Assembly (NCBI GenBank): GCA_049511115.1
Contig: JBEKYH010000008.1
Coordinates: forward strand, 1 to 25,300
DNA: 25,300 nucleotides
Direction: 5' to 3'
From: JBEKYH01 sp049511115
Lineage (GTDB): Bacteria; Planctomycetota; Phycisphaerae; Tepidisphaerales; Tepidisphaeraceae
Position numbers and translations under genes: made by a program. Positions 7,912 to 15,462 of the stretch are shown here, in pieces; position 1 is the first letter of the stretch; each line of letters starts with the position of its first letter. A model generated the notes under the pieces. The model worked only from the letters and a program-made list of their open reading frames with translations, was not told the DNA's origin and did no database searches.

Positions 7912-8026
7912 GTTCTGCATCGTCCTGAACGTTTCTCCCTGAACAAGGCCCGCGACCCGATCGATTCGCGGAGCGGGAGAAACGCTCATCCAGGCACATG
8001 AGTTCAGGACGACAAGAAAGCAGAAC
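7912..8026. other. interrupted long inverted repeat, three-way-junction shape
   Basis: Three successive left segments pair in order with three right segments: GTTCTGC (7912-7918) with 8020-8026; TCGTCCTGAAC (7920-7930) with 8002-8012; CGTTTCTCCC (7930-7939) with 7975-7984. The 17 bases between the last two right segments form their own small hairpin, CTCAT/ATGAG (7985-7989 with 7998-8002). The apex carries CGCGA/TCGCG (7951-7955 with 7966-7970). Either strand could give a folded RNA. No gene or promoter is evident. Confidence 0.4.
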
Positions 8027-8224
8027 GAGGACTATCCGATCTCGCGTGCATCCCCACCCGGATTTTCACCGCGCTAGAACTGACCTCCGATGTTCAGATC
8101 TCCTCGGTAACGCAGAAATACCCGGGTTAACGCCGAATGTCCTTCGCGGCAGGATGCTTTTGTACGCCCCCGACGACTGCTCCATCGTCATTACGTCGGT
8201 TCGAAGAAGAAAATCAAAGAATTC

Positions 8225-8333
8225 CTCACCACAGAGGACACAGAGGACTCAGAGGTAGAATAAAGAGTTCGTTTTAACCTCTTCCTCCGTGTCCTCTGCG
8301 TCCTCTAGGTCGCTACTGCGACCGGGTGGTGAG
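8225..8333. repeat. 'accacagaggacac' inverted repeat
   Basis: The left arm, CTCACCACAGAGGACACAGAGG and onward (8225-8255), is matched by a right arm of CCTCCGTGTCCTCTGCGTCCTCT (8283-8305). The end GGTGGTGAG (8325-8333) is displaced by an extra hairpin-like insert, GGTCGCTACTGCGACC. The same arms recur at 10243-10390 and inside 23799-24082. Confidence 0.75.
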
Positions 8334-8538
8334 TCTTATATCTTTGATTTGATTCAATCGGATAACTCCCGAATACGATCTGGAGGTGAAGACTCCACAA
8401 CCTCACGTCAGCGGCTCGAACCCGCCGAGTGTGAGTATGCCGGACAAGCCCGACGCCATCCACCACCGCGCGTGGCGTCTCGTTGTCCGGCTGATTAACT
8501 TGACATCCCTTGCGGTGGCGTTGGTCGTCCGCCTTTCG

Positions 8539-8568
8539 TTGACAACCCCGCCCGCCAACGGTTAGGGT
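8539..8568 (+). promoter_or_regulatory. probable pepP promoter
   Basis: A consensus -35 TTGACA (8539-8544) is followed after 18 bp by TAGGGT (8563-8568), which keeps the three strongest -10 positions. Transcription would start a few bases before the ATG at 8581, giving a very short leader. Confidence 0.45.
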
Positions 8569-8580
8569 CCGCTTTAGGAC

Positions 8581-9723
8581 ATGAAATCGGTTGTCAGCAA
8601 AAATAAAGCTCTCCTCGCCCAGCGCCAATCGGCCGTCCGTAGCGCGTTGGCGGATATGAAGCTGGACGGCATCCTGCTCACGCATCCGCCGGACCTGGCG
8701 TATCTGTCGGGATTCACGGGGGATGATTCCATCGGATTGCTCACCGCCAAGGGATTCGTCCTGGTGACGGACTTCCGCTATCAGGAGCAGGCCCGCATCG
8801 AGGCCCCCTGGCTCAAGACCGTCCTGCGCGGCGGGACCATGGCCAAGGCGCTGGCAAAAACCGTCGCGACCTCGCGGGCCAAGCGCATCGGCTTTGAGGC
8901 CAATTTCACCACTGTCGGCCAGATAGCCGGGCTGGAAAAGGCCCTCAAGAAACTCTCCAAAAAGCGCTCCGTAGCGTCGCGAATTCGCGTTACGCCGGTG
9001 AATGATCTGCTGGTGAATGTACGGAAGGTGAAGGACGCGAAGGAAGTCGCCATCATCGAAAAGGCGGTCGAGATTGCCGAGCAGGCGTACCTGGCGCTGC
9101 GGGCGCAGATCAAGCCGGGGCTGAGTGAAAACTACCTGGCCGGGCTGTTGAACTTTGAGATGCGCACGCGCGGGGCGAGCGATTCGAGTTTCCAGTCCAT
9201 CATCGCCGCCGGACCGGCCAGCAGCCTGCCGCATTACCGGCCGAGCGATAAGGTCGTGAAGATGGATCAGCCGCTGCTGATCGACTGGGGGGCCCGCTAC
9301 AATGGCTATTGCAGCGACCTGACGCGGACGCTGCTGATCGGCAAAGTCTCGCCAAGGATGGAGACAATCTATAAAATCGTGCTTGAGGCGCAGCTTGCGG
9401 CCATCGACTTTCTTAAGCCGGGCGTCACGACGCGCCAGGCCGACCGCGCGGCGCGGGATGTGATCGACAAGGCCGGATTCAAGGACAAGTTTGGTCACGG
9501 CACGGGTCATGGGATCGGGCGTGATATTCATGAATTGCCCACGCTGCGGAAAACCGGCGAGGAGGAAGAACTGACGCCGGGTATGATCGTGACGGTGGAG
9601 CCGGGCATTTATCTCCCCGGGATCGGCGGCGTCCGCATCGAGGATGATGTGCTGATTACCAAGACCGGACACCGCGTGCTATCCAGTTTGGATAAGAGCT
9701 TTGAGGGATGCCATCTTGAGTGA
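8581..9723 (+). CDS. pepP: M24 family Xaa-Pro aminopeptidase
   Basis: A cytoplasmic metallopeptidase that removes an N-terminal residue preceding proline. The 380-residue protein has a creatinase-type N-terminal domain (about 8-135, containing DGILLTHPPDLAYLSGFTG) and a pita-bread catalytic domain (about 150-380). The five metal ligands are present: Asp235, Asp246, His310 in HGTGHGIG, Glu340 in VEPGIY and Glu354 in GVRIEDD. His218 in LPHY is the usual catalytic histidine. Size and the compact N-domain fit the short YpdF/PepQ-type branch, so prolidase activity remains possible and the symbol is approximate. It overlaps accB by 8 bp, a gene order (peptidase, accB, accC) known in many bacteria. 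Confidence 0.93.
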   Translation: MKSVVSKNKALLAQRQSAVRSALADMKLDGILLTHPPDLAYLSGFTGDDSIGLLTAKGFVLVTDFRYQEQARIEAPWLKTVLRGGTMAKALAKTVATSRAKRIGFEANFTTVGQIAGLEKALKKLSKKRSVASRIRVTPVNDLLVNVRKVKDAKEVAIIEKAVEIAEQAYLALRAQIKPGLSENYLAGLLNFEMRTRGASDSSFQSIIAAGPASSLPHYRPSDKVVKMDQPLLIDWGARYNGYCSDLTRTLLIGKVSPRMETIYKIVLEAQLAAIDFLKPGVTTRQADRAARDVIDKAGFKDKFGHGTGHGIGRDIHELPTLRKTGEEEELTPGMIVTVEPGIYLPGIGGVRIEDDVLITKTGHRVLSSLDKSFEGCHLE

Positions 9724-10234
9724 TAAAAAATCAAAACGAAAACCGCGCAAGTCGCCGGCGCAAGCGGCCTCGCAGGAATCCTCCGGCGGCGGGCCGATGG
9801 ATGTGGGCGTGCTGGAAAAGCTCGTCAAACTCATGCGGGCCAATGACTTGACGACGGTGGAAGTGGCCGACGGTGACCGGCGGATTTTGCTGAAGCGAGG
9901 CGGGGAAGCGGTCGCTTTCGCCCCGTCGCCGATGGGTCATGCCCCCGCCAAGTCCGCCGCCGCGCCAATCGAGCCGAAGGCCGATGAAGACGCCGGGTTG
10001 GTTCCCATCAAGAGCATCATGGTGGGCACGTACTATGCCGCGCCGGCGCCGGATGCGCCGCCGTTCGTCTCGGTAGGAACGTCCGTGGACGAGGAGACGG
10101 ATGTCTGCGTGATCGAGGCGATGAAAGTGTTCAATACCATCAAGGCGGATTGCCGGGGAACGATCGCCAAGGTCCTGGTCACCAACGGGCAGAGCGTGGA
10201 ATTCGGCCAGCCGCTGTTTTTGGTAAAGCCGTAA
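9716..10234 (+). CDS. accB: acetyl-CoA carboxylase biotin carboxyl carrier protein
   Basis: BCCP carries the biotin that shuttles CO2 in the first step of fatty-acid synthesis. The C-terminal lipoyl/biotinyl domain is clear: CVIEAMKVFN with biotinylated Lys137, preceded by VPIKSIMVGTYYAAP and followed by SVEFGQPLFLV. The N-terminal segment (VLEKLVKLMRANDLTTVEVADGDRRILLKR) is the usual BCCP N-domain, joined by an Ala/Pro-rich linker. I chose the TTG at 9716, which overlaps the pepP stop (TTGAGTGA) and has GAGGG upstream. A TTG at 9701 or an ATG at 9798 are alternatives. EAMKV instead of the commoner EAMKM is a mild variation. A repeat separates it from accC. Confidence 0.94.
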   Translation: MSDKKSKRKPRKSPAQAASQESSGGGPMDVGVLEKLVKLMRANDLTTVEVADGDRRILLKRGGEAVAFAPSPMGHAPAKSAAAPIEPKADEDAGLVPIKSIMVGTYYAAPAPDAPPFVSVGTSVDEETDVCVIEAMKVFNTIKADCRGTIAKVLVTNGQSVEFGQPLFLVKP

Positions 10235-10242
10235 AGACGGGA

Positions 10243-10390
10243 TTCACCACAGAGGACACGGAGGACACAGAGGAATGAAGAGGGAAGTTGGAAATCCAAA
10301 TTAAACAACCAGTAGCAATTCGGCGAGGGTGCAACTCTCTAACATGATCTTTGTTTTTTCCTCTGCGTCCTCTGTGTCCTCTGTGGTGAG
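10243..10390. repeat. 'accacagaggacac' inverted repeat between accB and accC
   Basis: Arms of 33 bases (10243-10275 and 10358-10390) are complementary apart from about three positions. The outer ends read TTCACCACAGAGG and CCTCTGTGGTGAG. The 82-bp interior is unrelated to the interiors of the other copies. The element begins 8 bp after the accB stop and ends 38 bp before accC. It therefore sits in the middle of what is usually a tight operon, where its RNA hairpin could uncouple the two genes. Confidence 0.85.
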
Positions 10391-10428
10391 ATCGCATTTA
10401 TTTCGCTCTGAAAGCTGACGCCAACGAA

Positions 10429-11775
10429 ATGTTCTCAAAGATACTGATAGCCAATCGCGGGGAGATTGCCCTTCGCGTCATTCGCGCCTGCCGCGAGATG
10501 TCGATCCAGACGGCGGTCGTCTATTCCGAGGCGGACAAGGACGCGGCGTATCTCAAGCTCGCGGATCAGGCCATCTGCATCGGCGGGGCGGCGCCGCAGG
10601 AAAGTTACCTGCGGATCGACCGGATCATGTCGGCGGCCGAGGTGGCCGATGCGTCGGCGATTCATCCGGGGTATGGATTCCTCGCCGAGAACGCGCATTT
10701 CGCCGAGGTCTGCCGGGAGTGCAAAATCGAATTCATAGGACCGCCGGTGAAGGCGATGCTGAGCCTGGGCGACAAGGTGCAGGCGAAGAAGATCGCCCAG
10801 AAGGCGAAAGTGCCCACCGTCCCCGGCAGCGACGGCGCGGTGGCGGATGAAAAACTGGCCCTGCGCCTGGCCGACGAGATCGGCTATCCCGTCATCATCA
10901 AGGCGGCCGCCGGCGGCGGGGGTCGCGGGATGCGCGTGGCCCACAACAACGTCTCCCTCCGCGCCGGTTTTCAGGCGGCCCGGGCCGAGGCGGAAAACGC
11001 GTTCAAGGACTCGACGGTTTACATCGAAAAGTACGTCGAATACGGCCGCCACGTCGAGGTGCAGATTCTCGGCGATAATCACGGCAACGTCGTGCATCTC
11101 TTTGAGCGCGACTGCTCGATGCAGCGGCGGCACCAGAAGCTGGTCGAGGAATCGCCCAGCCCGTTTTTGCACGAAAAGGTGCGGCAGGAATTGTGCGCGT
11201 CGGCCGTAAGGCTGGTGAAAGCGGCCGGCTATACCAATGCGGGGACGGTCGAGTTCCTGGTGGATCAGGAGCAGAACTTTTACGTCCTGGAAGTGAACGC
11301 GCGGATTCAAGTTGAGCATCCGGTGACCGAATCGGTGACCGGGATCGACTTGATTAAAGAGCAGATTCGCATCGCGGCGGGCGAGAAACTGAGTTTCGGC
11401 CAAAAGGACATCACCCGCCACGGGCACGCGATTGAGTGCCGCATCAATGCGGAAGACCCGGCGCGGAATTTCGCCCCGTGCCCCGGTTTGATCACCGAGC
11501 TGCGCGTCCCTGGCGGTCCCGGCGTGAGACTGGACAGCCACGTTTACGCGGGCTATCGCATCCCGCCGAATTACGACTCGATGATCGGCAAGCTCATCGT
11601 CCACCGGCCCACCCGAGCCGAAGCGATTGCGGCCATGAAGCGGGCCCTGGGCGAATTCCACATCGCGCCGATCCTGACGACGATTCCGCTGCATTTACAG
11701 ATTATGAACAATTCGCATTTTGTGGCGGGAGAAGTGGATACGGGGTTTGTGGAACGATCGCTGTTGGGTCGGTAG
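10429..11775 (+). CDS. accC: acetyl-CoA carboxylase biotin carboxylase subunit
   Basis: AccC carboxylates the biotin of BCCP using ATP and bicarbonate. The 448-residue protein is full length. It begins FSKILIANRGEIALRVIRAC; it has the glycine-rich ATP-grasp loop KAAAGGGGRGMRVA near residue 160, the HHP/RDCSMQRRHQK stretch near 225-240, the EVNARIQVEHPVTE catalytic block near 287-300, and the C-terminal ARNFAPCPGLI and YDSMIGKLIVH motifs. The carboxyltransferase genes accA and accD are not in the window. No clear ribosome binding site precedes the ATG. Transcription from accB would have to pass the inverted repeat. Confidence 0.97.
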   Translation: MFSKILIANRGEIALRVIRACREMSIQTAVVYSEADKDAAYLKLADQAICIGGAAPQESYLRIDRIMSAAEVADASAIHPGYGFLAENAHFAEVCRECKIEFIGPPVKAMLSLGDKVQAKKIAQKAKVPTVPGSDGAVADEKLALRLADEIGYPVIIKAAAGGGGRGMRVAHNNVSLRAGFQAARAEAENAFKDSTVYIEKYVEYGRHVEVQILGDNHGNVVHLFERDCSMQRRHQKLVEESPSPFLHEKVRQELCASAVRLVKAAGYTNAGTVEFLVDQEQNFYVLEVNARIQVEHPVTESVTGIDLIKEQIRIAAGEKLSFGQKDITRHGHAIECRINAEDPARNFAPCPGLITELRVPGGPGVRLDSHVYAGYRIPPNYDSMIGKLIVHRPTRAEAIAAMKRALGEFHIAPILTTIPLHLQIMNNSHFVAGEVDTGFVERSLLGR

Positions 11776-11810
11776 ACGCGGCCGCAATGGCCTCGCCGAA
11801 GGCTAGAGAA

Positions 11811-11835
11811 CCTCCCAGAAATGGGCGGCTTTTTT
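11811..11835 (+). terminator. likely terminator after accC
   Basis: CCTCCC and GGGCGG (one mismatch) form a short stem around a 6-base loop, followed by C and six T residues. It lies 36 bp after the accC stop and just before the TATAAT of the next gene. Confidence 0.5.
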
Positions 11836-11847
11836 ATGCACTGACGG

Positions 11848-11853
11848 TATAAT
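11848..11853 (+). promoter_or_regulatory. -10 TATAAT of the small membrane protein gene
   Basis: A perfect TATAAT ends 8 nt before the GTG at 11862. A transcript started at the normal distance would begin at or next to the start codon. No convincing -35 is seen. Confidence 0.6.
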
Positions 11854-11861
11854 CGTCCCGT

Positions 11862-12113
11862 GTGAGACCGCGCTGGTTCAACGTCGCCACCTTTCTTTCG
11901 ATTGTATTACTGATATTTGTCGCGATACCAGGCTCAGTCGCTTTTCACTCTGACGGAAATAATTGGATAAATACGGGTTTCGGGCAGATTAATCTGTCCA
12001 ACGCGGAAGCGGATTGTTGGGGCATTGGCATGATCGTCCTGATGGTCATCGGGGTTTTGCTGCCGCCGATTTGGCTTGTGTTGTGGGTAATCGAGCGATT
12101 CAGATCCGATTGA
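11862..12113 (+). CDS. small two-helix membrane protein
   Basis: An 83-residue hypothetical protein with two hydrophobic segments, at about residues 8-26 (VATFLSIVLLIFVAIPG) and 54-77 (WGIGMIVLMVIGVLLPPIWLVLW). Between them is a polar, probably extracytoplasmic loop containing one cysteine. It ends in a short basic/acidic tail. The N-terminal pattern (basic residues, then WFNV and a hydrophobic run) recalls many short planctomycete membrane proteins, but I cannot name a family. The GTG start is chosen because the TATAAT hexamer lies only 8 nt upstream, so a leaderless message is likely. A hairpin with a T-run follows the stop. Confidence 0.6.
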   Translation: MRPRWFNVATFLSIVLLIFVAIPGSVAFHSDGNNWINTGFGQINLSNAEADCWGIGMIVLMVIGVLLPPIWLVLWVIERFRSD

Positions 12114-12170
12114 AGTTCAAATGAAGACACTACCGACACGGCAGTCCGCGCTGATTTGAACTCTGTTTTT
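12114..12170 (+). terminator. possible terminator after the small membrane protein
   Basis: AGTTCAAAT (12114-12122) and ATTTGAACT (12154-12162) are perfect 9-bp arms around a 31-base loop, followed three bases later by TTTTT. The loop is long for a classical terminator. Confidence 0.4.
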
Positions 12171-12219
12171 CGTCGGGCTGATATTACACTGGTCTGACGA
12201 GAAGACGGACGAGAATTCC

Positions 12220-12477
12220 ATGAGCACGGTTGGCATCTACCAGGCGAAGACCCATTTCACCGACCTGATGAATCGCGTCGCGGCGGGGGAAACGATTACC
12301 ATCACGCGGCGTGGCCGACCCGTGGCAAGAATAGTGCCCTGCGACTTTCCCGACAGCGGGCGCGAGAGCCGAGAGATCGTCGAGGATTTCCGCAAAATCC
12401 GCGAGGCGGTCGCCAAGCGAGGTGGGATGCGGGGACTGTCGGTGCAGAAACTCATTCGCGAGGGACGACGGCTCTAA
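12220..12477 (+). CDS. Phd/YefM-type antitoxin without an adjacent toxin
   Basis: This 85-residue protein has the hallmark start of the Phd/YefM (VapB-like) antitoxin family: VGIYQAKTHFTDLMNRVAAGETITITRRGRPVARIVP at about residues 4-40, which forms the DNA-binding fold. Its C-terminal part (about 50-85, ending LSVQKLIREGRRL) is the segment that normally wraps a PIN-domain VapC toxin. In such pairs the toxin gene overlaps or abuts the antitoxin stop, but the 124 bp after this stop encode no PIN-like start and the next gene is unrelated. It may therefore be an orphan or have lost its partner. An ATG start with a weak GGACGAGA upstream is used. Confidence 0.88.
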   Translation: MSTVGIYQAKTHFTDLMNRVAAGETITITRRGRPVARIVPCDFPDSGRESREIVEDFRKIREAVAKRGGMRGLSVQKLIREGRRL

Positions 12478-12601
12478 CTATCGACTTCGGCGTGACATTG
12501 TGGGCAGCGAAGACCTGATCGCGAATGTGTAGGAACTTGCATCCTATTGTCCTCTGCGTCAGGATGTGAACTCGACGCCCCGATGGTTGGGCGGGGAACA
12601 C

Positions 12602-13171
12602 ATGATCAGTTTGATCCTATCCGACACCACCTTATCCGGCCCGCAACTGTGGCTGCTGTACGTCATGGGGGCGCTGACGATCGTGTATGCGATTTTCCTT
12701 CGCCCCATGCAAAAGCGCCATAAGGACCCGCTGACGCGCGCCTTTCAACCCGGGTCGCTGGCCCGCCAGCGCGATGTCGAAAAGCAGATGGAGACGCTGC
12801 TGGTGGAACTGTCGGAAATGGCACGGCAGATCACGGCGCAGCTTGATACGCGGGCGGCGAAACTTCAGGGGCTTTTGGCCGAGGCGGATAAGCGAATCGC
12901 CGAGCTTCAAGGCCATGGGAACGGCGAGGCGCGGGTGGAAGCGATGCCGCGCATTTCCGCGTCGGTTGGCTCGCCAATGACCCAGCCACCCACGCCGGCC
13001 GCGGCGGGACGTGATATTCCGGCGCCGCCGGAATCTTCGCGGCATCGCGATATTTATGTGTTGGCCGACGCGGGGATGAACGTGGCCCAGATCGCCCAGA
13101 AATTGTCGCGGCCCGGCGGGGAAATCGAATTGATCCTCGCCCTGCGGCCCAGGAAAGCTCCGGCGGAATAG
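12602..13171 (+). CDS. membrane-anchored coiled-coil protein with a C-terminal HTH-like segment
   Basis: A 189-residue protein. One N-terminal membrane helix (about residues 10-32, LWLLYVMGALTIVYAIFL) is followed by a basic stretch and a long amphipathic coiled coil (about 57-105). A Pro/Ala linker leads to a C-terminal block, IYVLADAGMNVAQIAQKLSR and onward to ELILALR. That block resembles the end of DUF6115/DUF2802-type proteins, in which a helix-turn-helix-like unit closes the chain. The function of these families is not settled and I infer none. The ATG at 12602 has GGGGAA just before it; an in-frame start at 12566 would add only 12 residues of doubtful sequence. The fucose-isomerase-like gene follows after 42 bp and may share the transcript. 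Confidence 0.75.
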   Translation: MISLILSDTTLSGPQLWLLYVMGALTIVYAIFLRPMQKRHKDPLTRAFQPGSLARQRDVEKQMETLLVELSEMARQITAQLDTRAAKLQGLLAEADKRIAELQGHGNGEARVEAMPRISASVGSPMTQPPTPAAAGRDIPAPPESSRHRDIYVLADAGMNVAQIAQKLSRPGGEIELILALRPRKAPAE

Positions 13172-13213
13172 ACGACACAGGTCAGCACTCATACAACTTT
13201 GGGAGAACCCAGG

Positions 13214-14881
13214 ATGCCCTCTTACAATCTGCCTGCACGGACAAAACCCACGCGCGTCAAAAAGGGCCAGGTGCTTCTCGTGGCCAGCGGCGATTTGCGT
13301 CTTTCCGCGAATCAGAAATGCTGGCCGGAGCAGGCGAAAATGGAGGAGGCCCTCACGGCGGCGCTGGCCGACATGGGATATGAGCTGGTCCGGGCGCATC
13401 CCTTCAAGCCGGAGCAGGGGCACGGGTTTATCCAATCGCAGCGCGAGGGGATTGATGTCTTTTCCACGCTCGACCCCAAGGCCCCGCTGATCGTGGCCGA
13501 GAGCGTGTGGCAATACAGCCATCACGTACTCGCCGGCTTGATGAACCGGCACGGGCCGCTGCTGACGGTGGCCAATTGGTCGGGGGCGTGGCCGGGGCTG
13601 GTGGGGATGCTGAATCTCAACGGGTGTCTCACCAAGGCGGGCGTAAAGTATTCGACCATCTGGAGCCTGGATTTCACCGACGCGTTTTTCCGCAATCATC
13701 TCCAAACCTGGCTGGAAACCGGCAAGACCAAGCACAAAATCTCCCACGTCACCAAGTTCAAGAACGTCCGGGTCGGCGGCAAGGAGCGCAAGCTTGGCGA
13801 CGCATTGGCCGACGAGCTGCGCCGCGACAACGCCATCCTGGGCATCTTCGACGAAGGTTGCATGGGGATGTACAACGCGATTATCCCCGATGAATTGCTC
13901 AATCCCCTGGGCGTGTTCAAGGAACGGCTGAGCCAGTCGGCGCTCTTTTATGAAACCAACCAGGTGGGCGATCAGGAAGCGGGCGACGTGCGGCGCTGGA
14001 TGCAGGACCGGGGAATGAAATTTCTCACCGGGCCTAACGAGCAGGAACATCTCACCGATCATCAGCTTCACATGCAATGCAAGATGTACATCGCGGCCCT
14101 GCGCATTGCCGACGCATTTGGCTGCGACGCCATCGGCATCCAATATCAGCAGGGATTGAAGGATTTGCTGCCAGCGTCGGATTTAGTGGAGGGGATGCTG
14201 AACAATTCCGATCGCCCGCCGGTGCGAAGCTGGGACGGGCAGCGGATTCTGCATGAAGGGGAGCCGCTGGTGCATTTCAACGAGGTGGACGAATGCGCGG
14301 GATTGGATGGGCTGATGACCTATCGCATTCACAAGGCGATGGGCCAGCCGGTGGAAAATACACTGCACGATCTCCGCTGGGGCGACATCGATCCGACGGG
14401 AACGGTGCAGGATTTTGTGTGGGTTTTTGAAATCAGCGGCAGCGCACCGCCGGCCCATTTTGAAGGCGGCTGGGCCGGCGCATCAAGCGAGCGCCAGCCT
14501 CCCATGTATTTCCGCCTCGGCGGCGGCACGCTCAAGGGGATCAGCAAGCCGGGCGAGATTGTCTGGAGCCGCATATTCCTGCAGGACGGCGAATTGAAGA
14601 TGGACCTGGGGCGAGGGCAGGCCGTGCACCTCCCGATTGAGGAGACGCAGCGCCGCTGGGATGCGACCACTCCGTGTTGGCCGATCATGCACGGCGTGAC
14701 CTACGGCGTGGACCGCGACCAGATGATGGCCCGGCACAAAGCCAACCACATTCAGGTCGCCTACGCCACCAGCCCCGAACATGCCGACCGGGCCATGCTG
14801 GCCAAAGCGGCGATGGCCCATGCGATGGGGATGGAGGTCGCGATCTGCGGGACGAAGAAGGATGGGTCGGATTGGGAGTAG
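13214..14881 (+). CDS. L-fucose isomerase-like protein
   Basis: A 555-residue soluble protein with the overall plan of the fucose/arabinose isomerase superfamily: an N-terminal domain opening with QVLLVASGDLR, a middle domain, and a C-terminal barrel. Candidate metal ligands are the Glu in FDEGCMGMYN (about residue 217), an Asp in LLPASDLVEG (about 325) and the His in KANHIQVAYA (about 515), placed as in FucI. It differs much from classical FucI, so a role as an aldose-ketose isomerase is inferred and the substrate is open. The ATG at 13214 has GGGAGA 7 nt upstream. No sugar kinase or aldolase is nearby. Its end overlaps the zeta-like kinase gene. Confidence 0.75.
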   Translation: MPSYNLPARTKPTRVKKGQVLLVASGDLRLSANQKCWPEQAKMEEALTAALADMGYELVRAHPFKPEQGHGFIQSQREGIDVFSTLDPKAPLIVAESVWQYSHHVLAGLMNRHGPLLTVANWSGAWPGLVGMLNLNGCLTKAGVKYSTIWSLDFTDAFFRNHLQTWLETGKTKHKISHVTKFKNVRVGGKERKLGDALADELRRDNAILGIFDEGCMGMYNAIIPDELLNPLGVFKERLSQSALFYETNQVGDQEAGDVRRWMQDRGMKFLTGPNEQEHLTDHQLHMQCKMYIAALRIADAFGCDAIGIQYQQGLKDLLPASDLVEGMLNNSDRPPVRSWDGQRILHEGEPLVHFNEVDECAGLDGLMTYRIHKAMGQPVENTLHDLRWGDIDPTGTVQDFVWVFEISGSAPPAHFEGGWAGASSERQPPMYFRLGGGTLKGISKPGEIVWSRIFLQDGELKMDLGRGQAVHLPIEETQRRWDATTPCWPIMHGVTYGVDRDQMMARHKANHIQVAYATSPEHADRAMLAKAAMAHAMGMEVAICGTKKDGSDWE

Positions 14882-15462
14882 GCGGAGCACCACATATTCT
14901 CGTTCTTGCGGGGCCGAACGGCGCCGGTAAATCCACGGCGGCGCCCGCATTGATCGACGAAACGCTCGGGATCGCCGAGTTCGTCAATGCGGACGTCATT
15001 GCGACGGGCCTGTCGGCGTTTGATCCAGAGCGCGTGGCCCTGGAGGCGGGACGGTTAATGCTCATCCGCCTTCGAGAATTGGCGAAGCAGCGCGTGAGCT
15101 TCGCGTTTGAGACGACGCTGGCAAGCCGCAGTTTTGCGCCGTGGATTGCTGAGTTGGTGAAGTCGGGGTATTCATTTCATCTGTGCTTTATATGGGTTCC
15201 TAGCGCGGAACACGCGGTTATGAGGGTCGAGTGTCGCGTGCGCAGCGGTGGCCACCGAGTTCCCGAGGAAACGATCCGACGGCGTTACGATCGTGGGCTT
15301 AAGAATTTTTTTTCGCTTTACCAGCCGATCACCACAACATGGCGTGTATTCGACAACTCCGAGCGTATAAAACCGCAACTGATCGCAGGTGGCGCGGGCA
15401 GGAACACCGAATTAATTGTCAATCCGGCTAAATGGGATATAATTTTGCGGTATAGTCAATGA
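14872..15462 (+). CDS. compact zeta-toxin-like P-loop kinase
   Basis: A 196-residue P-loop protein starting at TTG 14872, 10 bp inside the preceding gene. Walker A is GPNGAGKST at residues 14-22. It is followed by FVNADVIATGL (the Asp is the usual catalytic base position), SFAFETTLASR near 76-85 and a basic RRRYDRGLKNF segment near 140. This is the zeta/PezT toxin fold, whose members phosphorylate UDP-N-acetylglucosamine or related nucleotide sugars and so block wall synthesis. It lacks long extensions. The next gene overlaps by ATGA and is a candidate antitoxin. A detoxified housekeeping kinase is the alternative. Frame and family are firm; the start codon and substrate are not. Confidence 0.85.
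   Translation: MGVGGAPHILVLAGPNGAGKSTAAPALIDETLGIAEFVNADVIATGLSAFDPERVALEAGRLMLIRLRELAKQRVSFAFETTLASRSFAPWIAELVKSGYSFHLCFIWVPSAEHAVMRVECRVRSGGHRVPEETIRRRYDRGLKNFFSLYQPITTTWRVFDNSERIKPQLIAGGAGRNTELIVNPAKWDIILRYSQ
15416..15443 (+). promoter_or_regulatory. strong internal promoter ahead of the 69-aa gene
   Basis: TTGTCA (15416-15421), a 16-bp spacer and a perfect TATAAT (15438-15443) lie inside the last codons of the zeta-like gene. The transcript would start around 15450, just before the ATG at 15459, allowing the small gene to be made independently of the kinase. Confidence 0.6.

Larger units (their letters stand above)
6722..8580. other. 1.86-kb gene-poor region
   Basis: I find no credible protein gene here. 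Open frames are short, start arbitrarily, overlap repeats and resemble no family. The stretch instead holds several repeats and foldable elements listed separately: a branched hairpin (6753-6838), degenerate tandem repeats (7235-7421), a REP-like palindrome (7515-7570), two 'cacagag' repeats (7589-7663 and 8225-8333) and an interrupted long stem (7912-8026). The pepP promoter is at its right end. Nothing specific is seen in 6850-7230 or 8340-8530. Confidence 0.6.

Noticed and set aside
7592..7989. overlapping open frames of 75-87 aa on both strands
   Set aside because: They cross repeats, have Arg-rich low-complexity translations, lack start signals and match no family.
8400..8430. T-arm-like sequence GGGTTCGAGCC on the minus strand, suggesting a tRNA
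   Set aside because: The T stem pairs only with a shifted loop, and no D arm, anticodon arm or 7-bp acceptor stem can be built around it.
8305..9672. 455-aa minus-strand open frame over pepP
   Set aside because: It is the antisense of a clear M24 peptidase with all its metal ligands and has no family-like motifs.
10435..11694. 419-aa minus-strand open frame over accC
   Set aside because: Antisense shadow of biotin carboxylase, with repetitive Arg/Asp/His composition.
12632..14143. 503-aa open frame on the minus strand
   Set aside because: It lies antisense to the coiled-coil gene and the fucose-isomerase-like gene, spans their intergenic gap, and is His/Arg/Gln-rich as expected of a GC-rich shadow frame.
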